The notes beneath the pieces are model-generated. The model had not been told where the DNA came from, ran no database searches, and was given only the letters and a program-made list of their open reading frames with translations. Below, in pieces: positions 8,203-21,276 of a stretch of 54,083 bases of DNA (positions are counted from its first letter, which is position 1; every line of letters starts with the position of its first letter). The position numbers and the translations under genes were made by a program. This DNA is from Allochromatium palmeri (GTDB lineage: Bacteria; Pseudomonadota; Gammaproteobacteria; Chromatiales; Chromatiaceae). The stretch covers positions 1-54,083 of the forward strand of contig NZ_WNKT01000026.1 in the NCBI RefSeq assembly GCF_009720725.1, written 5' to 3'.

Positions 8203-9666
8203 TTAGGCGCTCGCGGCGTCTTTTTTCAGCCAGGGGGCCTGCATACTGTTCCAGCAGGGATTGTTCACGGTCATGTCCATGTCACGCGCAAAGATGGCAA
8301 AGCCGTCATAGCCGTGATAGGGACCGGAGTAATCCCAGGAGTGCATCTGGCGGAAGGGCACACCCATCTTCTGGAAGATGTACTTTTCCTTGATGCCCGA
8401 GCCGATCAGATCCGGCTTGACGCGCTTGACGAATTCCTCGAACTCATAGCCGGTGACGTCGTCGTAGAGCAGGGTCGCCTCGCCCATTTCCTTCATGGTG
8501 CGGTCGTAGTCGTCGTTGTGGGCGAACTCGTAGCCGGTACCGACCACTTCCATGCCCAGATCCTCGTAGGCGCCGACGACGTGACGCGGACGCAGACCAC
8601 CGACGTAGAGCATCACCCTCTTGCCTTCCAGGCGCGGACGGTACTTGGCGATGATGGCGTCGTACTCGGCCTTGTATTTCTCGATGACCTTCTCAGCGTT
8701 GGCCTGGATGGTCTCGTCGAAGAAGGCGGCGATTTTGCGCAGCGACTCGGCGATCTTGGTCGGGCCGAAGAAGTTGTATTCCATCCACGGAATCCCGTAC
8801 TTCTCTTCCATGAAGCGGCTGATGTAGTTCATCGAGCGATAGCAGTGGATGAGGTTGAGCTTGACCTTGGGGGTCAACTCCATCTCGGACAGCGTGCCGT
8901 CGCCGGACCACTGGGCGACCACGCGCAGACCCATCTCTTCGAGCAGGATGCGCGAGGCCCAGGCGTCGCCGCCGATGTTGTAGTCGCCGATCACGGCCAC
9001 GTCGTAGGGACCGACCTCGAACGAGGTGTCGCCGTCGCGGTTGCCGATGACCCAGTCACGGATCGCGTCGTTGGCGATGTGATGGCCGAGCGACTGGGAG
9101 ACACCACGGAAGCCTTCGCAACGCACCGGCACGATGGGCTTGTCGAGTTCCTTACCCTTCTTCTTGGAGACGGCCTCGATGTCGTCGCCGATCAGACCGA
9201 TGGGGCACTCGGACTGAACGCTGATGCCCTTGACCAGCGGGAAGAGCGTATTGATTTCGTCGATGAGCTTTTCGAGCTTCTTGTCACCGCCGAAGACGAT
9301 GTCCTTCTCCTGGAAATCCGAGGTGAAGTTCATGGTGCCGAAGGTGTTCACACCCGTGTGGCCGACGTAATAGTTACGCCGTCCGGCACGCGAGTAGGCG
9401 CCGCAGCCGACCGGGCCGTGCGAGATGTGGACCATGTCCTTGATCGGACCCCAAACCACACCCTTGGAGCCGGCGTAGGCACAACCACGGATGGTCATGA
9501 CGCCCGGCTGGGACTTGCGGTTGGAGATGATGCACTTCTTGGACTGCTCGACCGAAGGATCGTTGACGGCCAGATGCTTGGCCCGGTCCTTCTTCGCCTT
9601 GTCCGGATAGGCTTCGAGCACTTCCTGGATGAGTGCCTGAGCCTCGTCGCGAGTCAATGTCGCCAT
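8203..9666 (-). CDS. nifD: Nitrogenase MoFe protein alpha subunit
   Basis: A 487-residue NifD that binds FeMo-co and shares the P-cluster. All key residues fall exactly at the Azotobacter vinelandii numbers: P-cluster Cys62 (IRGCAYAG), Cys88 ([10 protein letters not shown]) and Cys154 ([11 protein letters not shown]); FeMo-co ligands Cys275 (LIHCYRSMN) and His442 ([10 protein letters not shown]); and substrate-pocket Val70, Gln191 and His195. This is a molybdenum enzyme by sequence, not a vanadium or iron-only one. The ATG at 9666 has GGGAG seven bases upstream. It is separated from nifH by 115 bp in which I saw no promoter. Confidence 0.98.
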   Translation of the reverse strand: MATLTRDEAQALIQEVLEAYPDKAKKDRAKHLAVNDPSVEQSKKCIISNRKSQPGVMTIRGCAYAGSKGVVWGPIKDMVHISHGPVGCGAYSRAGRRNYYVGHTGVNTFGTMNFTSDFQEKDIVFGGDKKLEKLIDEINTLFPLVKGISVQSECPIGLIGDDIEAVSKKKGKELDKPIVPVRCEGFRGVSQSLGHHIANDAIRDWVIGNRDGDTSFEVGPYDVAVIGDYNIGGDAWASRILLEEMGLRVVAQWSGDGTLSEMELTPKVKLNLIHCYRSMNYISRFMEEKYGIPWMEYNFFGPTKIAESLRKIAAFFDETIQANAEKVIEKYKAEYDAIIAKYRPRLEGKRVMLYVGGLRPRHVVGAYEDLGMEVVGTGYEFAHNDDYDRTMKEMGEATLLYDDVTGYEFEEFVKRVKPDLIGSGIKEKYIFQKMGVPFRQMHSWDYSGPYHGYDGFAIFARDMDMTVNNPCWNSMQAPWLKKDAASA

Positions 9667-9781
9667 TGTGGTTCTCCCGCCGTGCCGCCAATTCGCGGAC
9701 TCCCGGCCTGAAATTCAATCGTGTCAGAGTTCAGTGTTCGGTATTCAGCGACTGGACCGCCCACTGTTCGCCCGGCTCGCC

Positions 9782-10723
<942 letters not shown>

Positions 10724-10727
10724 TTAA

Positions 10728-10743
10728 TGCAGACAACGTGCCA
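10728..10743 (-). promoter_or_regulatory. Sigma-54 (-24/-12) promoter of nifH
   Basis: The minus strand reads TGGCACGTTGTCTGCA, one mismatch from the TGGCAC-N5-TTGCA consensus. GG (10742-10741) and GC (10730-10729) are exactly 12 bases apart, as RpoN requires. This places the start of transcription near 10717 and leaves a leader of about 50 nt before the nifH ATG. Confidence 0.9.
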
Positions 10744-10759
10744 ATTTTGAAAAATAATA

Positions 10760-10772
10760 TAAAATTTTGATT
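10760..10772 (-). promoter_or_regulatory. IHF binding site between the NifA site and nifH promoter
   Basis: The minus strand reads AATCAAAATTTTA, a full match to the IHF consensus WATCAANNNNTTR, inside a 45-bp run of nearly pure A/T. It lies between the sigma-54 promoter and the upstream TGT-N10-ACA site, where a DNA bend would bring NifA to the polymerase, as in other nifH promoters. Confidence 0.75.
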
Positions 10773-10840
10773 TTATTAAGCTTTTGTCAGGCGGCCCCTG
10801 TTGTTCGTGATGGTCGCATCCACGACAAAGCCTTAGGGGC

Positions 10841-10856
10841 TGTATGGAGAACGACA
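10841..10856. promoter_or_regulatory. Putative NifA upstream activator site
   Basis: TGT-ATGGAGAACG-ACA fits the NifA consensus TGT-N10-ACA, about 100 bp upstream of the nifH -24 element, inside the usual distance range. The site contains the draT start codon at 10844, so NifA binding here could also interfere with or couple to draT. A single TGT-N10-ACA in 200 bp can occur by chance (roughly one in twenty); the flanking IHF site and promoter raise its credibility. Confidence 0.55.
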
Positions 10857-11698
10857 GACAAATCCGACACGACGAGCCGCCACCGCCCACGCTTCCACCG
10901 AGCGCCCGTCAACCGATCAACCGCTGCAACCTGCCGGCGGTGATCCTCGGCAGTCTCAGCTTCCAGCGCCATCCGGTGGCGCTGGAGATCGACGGTATCC
11001 GTGATCTGCACGCCGGGCTGTTCCAGATGCTCGACCGCCTGCCGGAAGCGACCGAGCGCGCTCAGCGTTTCATGGACTATATGACCGTGTGGTTCCTGCT
11101 GGAGGAGCCGGAGGAAGCCGGGTCGATGCCAGGCCGTAAAAAACCGGCACGGGTCAAGGCCAACTATCGGCGGCTGGTGCGTGGCTGGTCGTTCGATTCG
11201 GATGGACGCGAGGGCGCGGTGCTCAAGCGCTGGGTGGAGAGTCGGTTCGGACTGCTGGCGCGTCATCACGCCGGATCGCTCCTGGATCGCGGCGGGGAGT
11301 GCTATCAGCGTTATCTATATGAAGGCTCGCGTGGTCTCTATGCGACTAACGCGCTGGAGTCGCAGCTCGATCTGCTCTATGCCTATTGTCAGTACGAGCT
11401 GGCACGCACCCATCCCGAGCAGACGCATGTCCGGCTCTATCGCGGCATCAACCGCATCGATGAACATGAAGTCCTGGAGCGCGCCGAGCGCGCGCGCTAT
11501 CGGGTGTTGCTCAACAATCTCAACAGCTTCACACGCGAGCGCGAGCGGGCCGATGAGTTCGGCGACTACATCCTGGAAGTCGAGGTGCCGCTGGCCAAGA
11601 TCTTCTTCTACAACCAGCTCCTGCCGGATTTGCTCAGGGGCGAAGATGAATATGTTGCAATCGGCGGGGTATATGAGGTGCGGATCAGCACGCTCTGA
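10844..11698 (+). CDS. draT: NAD+-dinitrogenase-reductase ADP-D-ribosyltransferase
   Basis: A 284-residue DraT. It transfers ADP-ribose from NAD+ to Arg101 of NifH in response to ammonium or loss of energy, switching nitrogenase off. The family signature INRCNLPAVILGSLSFQRHP is at residues 26-43. Candidate ADP-ribosyltransferase R-S-E residues are Arg200 (RLYRG), Ser228 (NNLNSFT) and Glu267/Glu269 (RGEDEY). It is divergent from nifH with a 180-bp shared control region. The start ATG has TAGGGG close upstream. The reactivating hydrolase gene draG, often directly downstream, is not here; the next gene is the convergent pilZ. Confidence 0.93.
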   Translation: MENDRQIRHDEPPPPTLPPSARQPINRCNLPAVILGSLSFQRHPVALEIDGIRDLHAGLFQMLDRLPEATERAQRFMDYMTVWFLLEEPEEAGSMPGRKKPARVKANYRRLVRGWSFDSDGREGAVLKRWVESRFGLLARHHAGSLLDRGGECYQRYLYEGSRGLYATNALESQLDLLYAYCQYELARTHPEQTHVRLYRGINRIDEHEVLERAERARYRVLLNNLNSFTRERERADEFGDYILEVEVPLAKIFFYNQLLPDLLRGEDEYVAIGGVYEVRISTL

Positions 11699-11718
11699 GC
11701 CGGTGGGATGGGATCAGG

Positions 11719-12083
11719 CTACATGGTATGGGTCGGACGTTCGGAGTTGAGCGCACCGGCCAGATAGTCCTCGATCTTGCGCCGGGTGGCGCCCTTGTCC
11801 TGATCGTTGAACTGCACACCGACCCCGACGGCGCGATTGCCCTCGGCCCCGGCCGGCGTCAGCCAGACCACGCGCCCGGCGACTGGAATGCGGTCGGGTT
11901 CCTCCATCAACTGGAGCAGCAGAAAGATCTCGTCGCCGAGCTGATAGCTTTTGTTGGTGGGAATGAAGAGTCCGCCATTCTTGATGAAGGGCATATAGGA
12001 TGCATAGAGGTTACTCTTGTCCTTGATGGCGAAGCTCAGGATGCGTTGCTGACCACCGAGTCCGCTCATTGGAGTGGGTGTGC

Positions 12084-12087
<4 letters not shown>
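11719..12087 (-). CDS. pilZ: PilZ-domain protein (type IV pilus assembly type)
   Basis: A 122-residue single PilZ domain, placed next to holB as in pseudomonads and many gammaproteobacteria. The type IV pilus PilZ group lacks a strong c-di-GMP binding RxxxR motif, and none is evident at the N-terminus (QRILSFAIKDKSNLYASYMP). The second half shows GRVVWLTPAG and GVGVQFND. Orthologues are needed for pilus biogenesis and work through protein contacts with PilB and FimX-type partners. The ATG at 12087 overlaps the holB stop codon (ATGA), so the longer open frame upstream is not used. It is the last gene of a leftward run from pabC. Confidence 0.87.
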
Positions 12088-14831
<2,744 letters not shown>

Positions 14832-14835
<4 letters not shown>

Positions 14836-15695
14836 CCCGGCGTACAGGCGGCTCGATACAGTCGATCAAGCAGATTCCAGGGCAACTGGACCGGATCGAA
14901 CCGGCGTCCAGGCAACGCGCGCACGGGCCAGACGCCAATGATCGAGTTGGTGAGAAAGAGTCCGCGCGCCTGATCGAGCGCCGCGCGATCGAGCCGGGTG
15001 ACCAGACAGTCGATTCCCAGACGCGCCGCGAGTTCCAGTGTCAGACCGCGCACAGTGCCGGCGATGCCGCCGCGATCGACTGGCGGCGTCATCAGGCAGC
15101 GACCGTCCCACAGGAATACATTGGTCATGGTGCCCCCGACCAGCTCGCCGGTCGACTCGAACATGAGTCCTTCAGCGATCGCTGGATCGTTCCATTCAGC
15201 GCGCGCTAAGACCGAGTCCAGACGATTGAGATGCTTGATGCCGGCGAGCACCGGATTGATCGAGACCGGCGTCTGACAGTAACGCACGGCCACGCCCTCG
15301 CGCCATTCTTGGCCGTGATTGGCCGGCAAGGGATAACTCAGCAGCAATCGGCGTGCGTTGGCTGGATGCGGCGGCCGATAGCCGCGCCCGCCCTCGCCGC
15401 GCGTGAGAATCAGCTTGAGTATTCCGTCGTGCCGGCCCCAGGTGACTTCCGCCACCTCAGCGGCGAGCAACGCCGTATCGGGCATGCTGATCCCCAGGCG
15501 CTCGGCGCCCAGGGTCAACCGATCCATGTGGCGCTGCCACTGACAGGGATGCCCGGCCGCGAGGCGGATGGTCTCAAACAGACCATCCCCATACTGCACA
15601 GCCCGGTCGAGGACTGAGACCCGATCAGCGGGCTGACCATCGATCAGGATCCGCGACGGAGCGCTGACTTCGGGCGTTGTAGCCACTCCGTGCAT
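14832..15695 (-). CDS. pabC: Aminodeoxychorismate lyase
   Basis: A PLP fold-type IV enzyme that converts 4-amino-4-deoxychorismate to p-aminobenzoate and pyruvate for folate synthesis. Lys154 in AGIKHLNRLDS is the expected Schiff-base lysine; GDGLFETIR near residue 37 and the MTNVFLW strand are typical of the family. The open frame runs 82 codons further upstream, but that stretch is not protein-like. The ATG at 15695 gives 287 residues; a GTG at 15686, better spaced from GCAGGA, is equally likely. Adjacent fabF and mltG give the usual fabF-pabC-mltG order. Confidence 0.92.
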
Positions 15696-15741
15696 CCTGC
15701 CGATCGGTGTCCCTGGTTCCTGTCTCCGGGCGGAGACCGGA

Positions 15742-16980
15742 TCAGAGACGCCGGAAGACGAGCGTCCCGTTGGTGCCACCAAAGCCGAACGAGTTGGAGA
15801 TGGCGATATCGATCGGCATCTGACGCGCGGTGTTGGGCACGCAGTCAAGATCACAGTCCGGGTCCGGCGTGTGATAATTGATGGTCGGCGGCGCGACCTG
15901 ATCGCGGATGGACAGGACGGTGAAGATGGCCTCGGCTCCACCGGCGGCGCCCAGCATGTGCCCGGTCATGGACTTGGTCGAGCTGACCGCGAGCTTGTAG
16001 GCGTGATCGCCAAAAGCACGCTTGACCGCTCGGGTCTCAGCGACATCACCGGCTGGCGTCGAGGTGCCGTGTGCGTTGATGTACTGGACCTGATCGCTGT
16101 TCAGACCGGCGTCGTTCAGCGCAAGGTGCATGCACTCGGACGCGCCCGCGCCGTCCTCGGAGGGCGCGGTCATGTGATAGGCGTCGGAGTTCATGCCGAC
16201 ACCGACCAGCTCGGCATAGATGGTCGCGCCACGCGCCTTGGCGTGTTCGTACTCTTCGAGCACCACGACACCGGCACCGTCACTCAGCACGAACCCATCG
16301 CGCTCTTTGTCGAAGGGACGGCTGGCGCCCTCGGGATCGTCGTTGCGGGTCGAGAGGGCACGCGCCGCCGCGAAGCCACCGAGACCGACCGGTGAGGTCG
16401 CCATCTCGGCACCGCCGGCCAGCATCACGTCGACATAGCCGTGGCGGATCATGATCGCCGCCTCGCCGATGTTGTGCGTACCGGTCGCGCAGGCTGAGAC
16501 GATCGAATAATTGGGGCCCTTGAGGCCAAACTTGATCGAGAGATTGCCGGCCACCATGTTGACGATGTTGGCGGGCACGAAGAACGGCGAAATGCGGCGC
16601 GGCCCCTTGTCGCGGTAGACCTGGTAATTGTTCTCGATGCCGGTGATACCACCGATGCCGGAACCCACGGCCACACCGATGCGCCGACAGTTGGACTCCG
16701 TGACCTCCAGTCCAGAATCGGCGATGGCCTGAGAGCCGGCCGCCAAACCGTAATGGATGAACTTGTCCATCTTCTTGGCGTCTTTTTCCGAGACATAGGG
16801 ACTCGGATCGAAGCCATAGATCGGACCGCCGAAGCGGCTACTGAACGGGGCGATATCGAAATGGGTGATCGGTTTGATGCCGCTCTTTCCGGCGAGGATG
16901 TTGTCCCACGCGGACTTGACGTCCAGACCAACCGGTGCCACAAGGCCCAATCCGGTGACTACTACCCTTCTGCCTGCCAT
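15742..16980 (-). CDS. fabF: 3-oxoacyl-ACP synthase II
   Basis: A 412-residue KASII that elongates acyl-ACP with malonyl-ACP. The Cys-His-His triad is Cys164 ([12 protein letters not shown]), a His near 304 ([11 protein letters not shown]) and a His near 341 ([12 protein letters not shown]). AGAGG lies six bases before the ATG at 16980; a GTG three bases further up would leave too short a spacing. It follows acpP after a 111-bp gap and precedes pabC. The C-terminal [16 protein letters not shown] is complete. Confidence 0.97.
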   Translation of the reverse strand: MAGRRVVVTGLGLVAPVGLDVKSAWDNILAGKSGIKPITHFDIAPFSSRFGGPIYGFDPSPYVSEKDAKKMDKFIHYGLAAGSQAIADSGLEVTESNCRRIGVAVGSGIGGITGIENNYQVYRDKGPRRISPFFVPANIVNMVAGNLSIKFGLKGPNYSIVSACATGTHNIGEAAIMIRHGYVDVMLAGGAEMATSPVGLGGFAAARALSTRNDDPEGASRPFDKERDGFVLSDGAGVVVLEEYEHAKARGATIYAELVGVGMNSDAYHMTAPSEDGAGASECMHLALNDAGLNSDQVQYINAHGTSTPAGDVAETRAVKRAFGDHAYKLAVSSTKSMTGHMLGAAGGAEAIFTVLSIRDQVAPPTINYHTPDPDCDLDCVPNTARQMPIDIAISNSFGFGGTNGTLVFRRL

Positions 16981-17091
16981 CACTTACCTCTATCGTCGTT
17001 CAGAACGCCACATTCGACGAGCCCATGCCGCGCCCTTATGTCAAGGCCGAAGCCTGGCGCCTGGCGTTAAATCGATTCGCCTGACCTGATT

Positions 17092-17328
17092 TCAGGCCTG
17101 GTGTGCGTTGATGTAATCGATGGCCTGTTGGACCGTGGTGATTTTCTCGGCATCTTCGTCCGGGATCTCGGTCTCGAACTCTTCTTCGAGGGCCATGACC
17201 AGTTCCACGGTGTCGAGCGAGTCCGCGCCCAGATCGTCGACGAAGGACGCCTCGGCGGTGACTTCCTCTTCCTTCACGCCCAGTTGGTCCACCACGATTT
17301 TGCGAACTCGATCTTCAACGCTGCTCAT
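17092..17328 (-). CDS. acpP: Acyl carrier protein
   Basis: A 78-residue acidic carrier protein. Ser37 in [12 protein letters not shown] receives the 4'-phosphopantetheine arm on which fatty acids are built. The sequence is near-canonical for gammaproteobacterial AcpP. The ATG has AGAGGA nine bases upstream. It lies between fabG and fabF, but the 154-bp gap on its upstream side holds a strong hairpin with a T-run and a possible -10 element, suggesting that acpP has its own transcription start or control step. Confidence 0.98.
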   Translation of the reverse strand: MSSVEDRVRKIVVDQLGVKEEEVTAEASFVDDLGADSLDTVELVMALEEEFETEIPDEDAEKITTVQQAIDYINAHQA

Positions 17329-17350
17329 AGGTTTGATTCCTCTCGAATGA

Positions 17351-17373
17351 TAAAAATTGGCCCCACTGGGCCA
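17351..17373 (-). terminator. Hairpin plus T-run between fabG and acpP
   Basis: The minus strand forms TGGCCC-AGTG-GGGCCA, a perfect 6-bp stem, followed by ATTTTTA: a textbook intrinsic terminator shape. It ends about 22 bp before the acpP ATG. It may end the fabG message, attenuate read-through, or, if transcription starts near 17373, form a 5' stem-loop on the acpP mRNA. Confidence 0.65.
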
Positions 17374-17379
17374 CGGCGT

Positions 17380-17385
17380 ATTCTA
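17380..17385 (-). promoter_or_regulatory. Possible -10 element for acpP
   Basis: The minus strand reads TAGAAT, one mismatch from TATAAT, in the fabG-acpP gap. The -35 region 17 bp upstream (TTTCAT) is poor, so the call rests on the -10 and on the presence of the downstream hairpin. It would start transcription about at the first base of that hairpin. Confidence 0.35.
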
Positions 17386-17482
17386 GTGATAAACCAGATG
17401 CGATGAAAGCTGAGATATCCATCGATCAGCCATGCTCAACATCTTGTTTTGAAACGATTAACGGTCGAAGGTCGACAAACCT

Positions 17483-18223
17483 TCACACCATGTGCATGCC
17501 GCCATTGACATGCAGGGTCTCGCCCGTGATGTACGCACCGCCTGGCGAAGCCAGGAAAACCACCGCGCTGGCGATCTCTTCGGGTTGGCCGAGCCGCCCG
17601 AGCGGGATCGCGCCGAGCAGGGTCTGGCGGTGCGCTTCAGGCAGTTCCTTGGTCATGTCGGTGTCGATGAAACCGGGCGCGACACAGTTGACCGTGATGC
17701 CGCGTGAGCCGACTTCGCGGGCGAGCGACTTGGTGAAGCCCATCATACCGGCCTTAGCGGCGGCATAATTGGTCTGACCGGCGTTGCCCATGGTCCCGAC
17801 GACTGAGGCGATATTGATGATGCGGCCCTTGCGCGCCTTGGTCATGGCACGCAGACAGCCCTTGGAGAGCCGGTAGAGCGAGGTCAGGTTGGTGTCGATG
17901 ACCGCGTCCCACTCATCGTCCTTCATGCGCATCAACAGATTGTCGCGGGTGATGCCGGCATTGTTGACCAGGATGCTCGGCGCGCCGAGACGTTCGGTGA
18001 CCTGAGCCAGCGCGGCGTCGACCGAGGCTGAATCAGAGACGTTCAGCACCAGACCCATGCCCTGATGGCCGGCCGCCGTCAGCGCCTGCTCAATGGCCTG
18101 TGCGCCGGATTCGGTGGTGGCGGTGCCAACGACAGCGGCCCCCTGTTCGGCCAGCGCCATGGCGATGGCCCGTCCGATTCCACGCGAAGCGCCGGTGACC
18201 AGCGCGATTTCACCTTTAAGCAT
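17483..18223 (-). CDS. fabG: 3-oxoacyl-ACP reductase
   Basis: A 246-residue short-chain dehydrogenase that performs the NADPH-dependent reduction of 3-oxoacyl-ACP. The cofactor motif is TGASRGIGRAI (residues 10-20), with NNAG at 87-90. The catalytic Ser140, Tyr153 and Lys157 are in IASVVGTMGNAG and NYAAAKAG. The C-terminal GGAYITGETLHVNGGMHMV is typical. Its start overlaps the end of fabD by 8 bp, so the two are coupled. Confidence 0.97.
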   Translation of the reverse strand: MLKGEIALVTGASRGIGRAIAMALAEQGAAVVGTATTESGAQAIEQALTAAGHQGMGLVLNVSDSASVDAALAQVTERLGAPSILVNNAGITRDNLLMRMKDDEWDAVIDTNLTSLYRLSKGCLRAMTKARKGRIINIASVVGTMGNAGQTNYAAAKAGMMGFTKSLAREVGSRGITVNCVAPGFIDTDMTKELPEAHRQTLLGAIPLGRLGQPEEIASAVVFLASPGGAYITGETLHVNGGMHMV

Positions 18224-19160
18224 GTGAGCTTGCCTCCAGTGCCGCGTCCAGCGTCTTCGGGTCGAAGACCGGCCACGTCGTCAGATTGTCAGCGATTCGT
18301 TTGTTCAGCCCGGTCAGCACCTTGCCCGGACCGCATTCGAGCGCGGTCGTCACACCCTGCGCGGCCACGAATTCGACCGTCTCCACCCAGCGCACCGGGC
18401 TGTAGAGCTGCTCGACCAGCAGGCGGCGCAGCGACTCGACATCCGCGGCTGGCGCGACATTGACATTGTGGATGACCGGCACGCTTGGCATGGCCAGCGC
18501 CACATCGGCCAGTCGTTCGGCCAGCCGCTCGGCGGCCGGACGCATCAGGGCGCAGTGAGAGGGCACGCTCACCGGCAGCGGCAACGCGCGCTTGGCGCCC
18601 GCCGCCTTGGCCGCATCGATCGCGCGCGCCACAGCCGCCGCCGAACCGGCAATCACGACCTGACCGGGTGAATTGAAATTGACCGCCGCAAGCACGTCAC
18701 CCTGTGCCTGCTCGGCACAGAGCGCCACGACCTGCTCATCCTTCAGTCCGAGCACGGCGGCCATCGCGCCCTCGCCGGCCGGTACGGCTTCCTGCATGAA
18801 GCGCGCACGATCGGCGGCGAGCCGGATTCCATCGGCGAAGCCTAAAGCGCCGGCTGCGACCAGCGCCGCGTACTCACCGAGACTGTGCCCGGCCATCAGG
18901 GTCGCCGGACGCCCGCCGGACTGTTGCCAGACGCGCCACACGGCGACACCCGCGGCGAGCATCGCCGGTTGGGTGTTTTCGGTACAGTCCAGATCCTCCT
19001 TCGGTCCCTGGCTGACCAGTGACCAGAGATCGCGCCCGAGCGCGTCCGAGGCTTCCTCGAAGGTCTGTTTGACACTCGGATAGGACTCGGCGAGCGCGTC
19101 GAGCATGCCGACCGCTTGCGAACCCTGACCGGGAAAGAAGACAGCGAGTTGTTGCGTCAT
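18216..19160 (-). CDS. fabD: Malonyl-CoA:ACP transacylase
   Basis: A 314-residue acyltransferase that loads malonate onto ACP. FPGQGSQ is at residues 9-15. The nucleophile is Ser93 in AGHSLGEYAAL, and the catalytic His lies in VPSHCALM. The ATG at 19160 is chosen over an upstream in-frame start because AAGG precedes it and the protein then begins MTQQLAVFFPGQG, as in the family. It sits between fabH and fabG in the classic fab cluster. Confidence 0.96.
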   Translation of the reverse strand: MTQQLAVFFPGQGSQAVGMLDALAESYPSVKQTFEEASDALGRDLWSLVSQGPKEDLDCTENTQPAMLAAGVAVWRVWQQSGGRPATLMAGHSLGEYAALVAAGALGFADGIRLAADRARFMQEAVPAGEGAMAAVLGLKDEQVVALCAEQAQGDVLAAVNFNSPGQVVIAGSAAAVARAIDAAKAAGAKRALPLPVSVPSHCALMRPAAERLAERLADVALAMPSVPVIHNVNVAPAADVESLRRLLVEQLYSPVRWVETVEFVAAQGVTTALECGPGKVLTGLNKRIADNLTTWPVFDPKTLDAALEASSHA

Positions 19161-19228
19161 GGGCCTTGCTGAATCGTTCAGTGGTCGATGGTCATGAACC
19201 GCGCGTTTGCGCACGGCTCAACGTGAAA

Positions 19229-20185
19229 TCAATAGCGGACCAGGACCGAACCCCAGGTGAATCCGCCACCGAAGGCTTCCATTAACAGCGTCTCGCCGCG
19301 CTGGATGCGTCCGTCGCGCACCGCTTGATCGAAGGCTAATGGAATCGAGGCCGAGGAGGTGTTGCCATGCTCGGCGACAGTCACGATCACGCGCTCCATC
19401 GGCAGATCGAGCTTGCGCGCGGTGGCCTGGATGATGCGGATATTGGCCTGATGCGGGATCAGCCAGTCGATGTCGTCCTTGGTCAGGCCGTTGGCCTCCA
19501 GCGTCTCATCGACGATGCGCCCGAGCGTGGTGACGGCGAAGCGGAACACTTCGTTGCCGCGCATCTCCAGCGTGGCCAGATCGGGGCGTCCGTTGCCGTG
19601 ACCGCCCGGAACCTGAAGCAGCTCGGCATAGGCGCCATCGGCATGGATATGGGTCGAGAGGATGCCCGGCTCATCGGCCGCACCTAACACCACGGCACCG
19701 GCGCCGTCGCCGAACAGCACGCAGGTGGCACGATCATTCCAGTCGAGTAGCCGCGAGATGGCCTCGGCACCGACGACCAGCACATGCTTGGCCGCACCGG
19801 CGCGGATGTATTTGTCGGCCACGTCCATGGCGTAGACGAAGCCGGCGCAGACGGCCTGGAGGTCGAAGGCCGGGCAGCCATGCACGTCCAGCCGCTGCTG
19901 GAGCAGACAGGCGGTGCTTGGAAAGAATTGATCAGGCGTGGTGGTCGCGACCAGGATCAGATCCAGATCGGACGGATGCAGACCGGCGGCTTCCAGCGCC
20001 CGGCGCGCGGCGATCTCGGCCAGATCACAGCAGGTCTCGCCCTCGGACACCAGATGGCGCTTTTCAATACCGGTACGCTCACGAATCCAGCTATCCGTGG
20101 TATCGACGAGGGCTTCCAGATCGGCGTTGGTCACGACCCGCGCGGGCAGATAGCCGCCGGTGCCGAGGATGCGGGAGAACTTCAT
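19229..20185 (-). CDS. fabH: 3-oxoacyl-ACP synthase III
   Basis: A 318-residue KASIII that starts fatty-acid synthesis by condensing acetyl-CoA with malonyl-ACP. The triad matches E. coli positions closely: Cys113 (AVCAGFVYAM), His245 (IPHQANIR) and Asn275 (EHGNTSSAS). The ATG overlaps the plsX stop as TGATG. A TTG one codon upstream has slightly better spacing from AAGGA and remains possible. The plsX-fabH-fabD-fabG order is conserved across gammaproteobacteria. Confidence 0.96.
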   Translation of the reverse strand: MKFSRILGTGGYLPARVVTNADLEALVDTTDSWIRERTGIEKRHLVSEGETCCDLAEIAARRALEAAGLHPSDLDLILVATTTPDQFFPSTACLLQQRLDVHGCPAFDLQAVCAGFVYAMDVADKYIRAGAAKHVLVVGAEAISRLLDWNDRATCVLFGDGAGAVVLGAADEPGILSTHIHADGAYAELLQVPGGHGNGRPDLATLEMRGNEVFRFAVTTLGRIVDETLEANGLTKDDIDWLIPHQANIRIIQATARKLDLPMERVIVTVAEHGNTSSASIPLAFDQAVRDGRIQRGETLLMEAFGGGFTWGSVLVRY

Positions 20186-21276
20186 CAAGCCGATTCCTTG
20201 TACTGCGCGCTGTCGAGATGGCGTCCAACCTGCTCGCCGATGCGTTGCGAGATATTGGCGTGGATTTCCTTCTCGGCGATATAGATCGCGTTCTCGAAGG
20301 CCAGTTCATCGGCCCCGCCATGACTCTTGACGACGATGCCGCGCAGACCCAGCAGGCTGGCCCCATTGTAACGACGCGGATCCATCGTGCGGCGGAACTG
20401 CTTGAGGATCGGCAGCGCGACCAGACCCGCCAGACGGGTGAACAGGTTGCGCTTGAACTGCGCAGACAGCGACTGACCGATGAACTTGGCCACGCCCTCG
20501 CTGCTTTTGAGCGCCACATTGCCGACGAAGCCGTCGCTGACCACGACGTCCAGATCATCGAGATAGATGCCGTTGCCCTCGACATAGCCGACATAGTTGA
20601 GCTGACTGCGCGCCAGCCACTCGTGGGCCTGCTTGACCTGCTCGTTGCCCTTGATCTCTTCCTGCCCGATGTTGAGCAGCGCAACCTTGGGGCGTTCGAT
20701 GCCATCGACGGCTGCGACCAGCTCGCTACCCATGACCGCGAACTGGAACAGATGCTCGGCAGTGCAATCGACATTGGCACCGAGATCGAGCATGTGCGTG
20801 TGGCCGTGGAGCGAAGGCACGGCCGTACAGATGGCCGGCCGGTCGATATGCGGCAGCGTCTTGAGCACGAAGCGCGCCGTGGCCATGAGGGCACCGGTGT
20901 TGCCGGCACTGACACAGGCATGGGCCTCGCCGTCCTTGACGAGATCGATCGCAACCCGCATCGAGGAATCTTTTTTGCCACGCAGCGCCTTGGACGGCGA
21001 CTCATCCATCCCGACCTCCTGGGTCGTGTGACGGATGCGCAGACGCTCGCGTGAAGCACCGCTGAGATGCGACTCGATGCGCGTCTCGTCGCCGACCAGG
21101 ATCAGATCGGCATGCGGATTATCGGCCAGATAGCGCAGGGCCGCTGGAACCACGACCTGGGGGCCGTGATCCCCGCCCATGGCATCCAGGGCAATCGTGC
21201 AACGCGGCTTGGCGGCGCCTGATTTGGCGCGCGTGTCCGTAGTTCGCACGACGCTGAAGCGGCCCGTTGCTGTCAT
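20185..21276 (-). CDS. plsX: Phosphate acyltransferase PlsX
   Basis: A 363-residue enzyme making acyl-phosphate from acyl-ACP, the donor used by PlsY, whose gene is also in this window at 40023. The family start [12 protein letters not shown] is at residue 28, with an extra 27-residue N-terminal extension. [17 protein letters not shown] and [11 protein letters not shown] are typical substrate-site stretches. The ATG overlaps the rpmF stop (TAATG), tying it to rpmF translation. Confidence 0.96.
   Translation of the reverse strand: MTATGRFSVVRTTDTRAKSGAAKPRCTIALDAMGGDHGPQVVVPAALRYLADNPHADLILVGDETRIESHLSGASRERLRIRHTTQEVGMDESPSKALRGKKDSSMRVAIDLVKDGEAHACVSAGNTGALMATARFVLKTLPHIDRPAICTAVPSLHGHTHMLDLGANVDCTAEHLFQFAVMGSELVAAVDGIERPKVALLNIGQEEIKGNEQVKQAHEWLARSQLNYVGYVEGNGIYLDDLDVVVSDGFVGNVALKSSEGVAKFIGQSLSAQFKRNLFTRLAGLVALPILKQFRRTMDPRRYNGASLLGLRGIVVKSHGGADELAFENAIYIAEKEIHANISQRIGEQVGRHLDSAQYKESA

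Noticed and set aside
5906-8206. 766-codon open frame opposite nifK, nifT, the ferredoxin gene and nafY
   Set aside because: It is the mirror of high-GC codon bias on the opposite strand of well-identified nif genes; its translation has no domain-like pattern and no ribosome site.
8110-9711. 533-codon open frame opposite nifD
   Set aside because: Antisense shadow; all nifD active-site residues are intact on the other strand, and this frame resembles no family.
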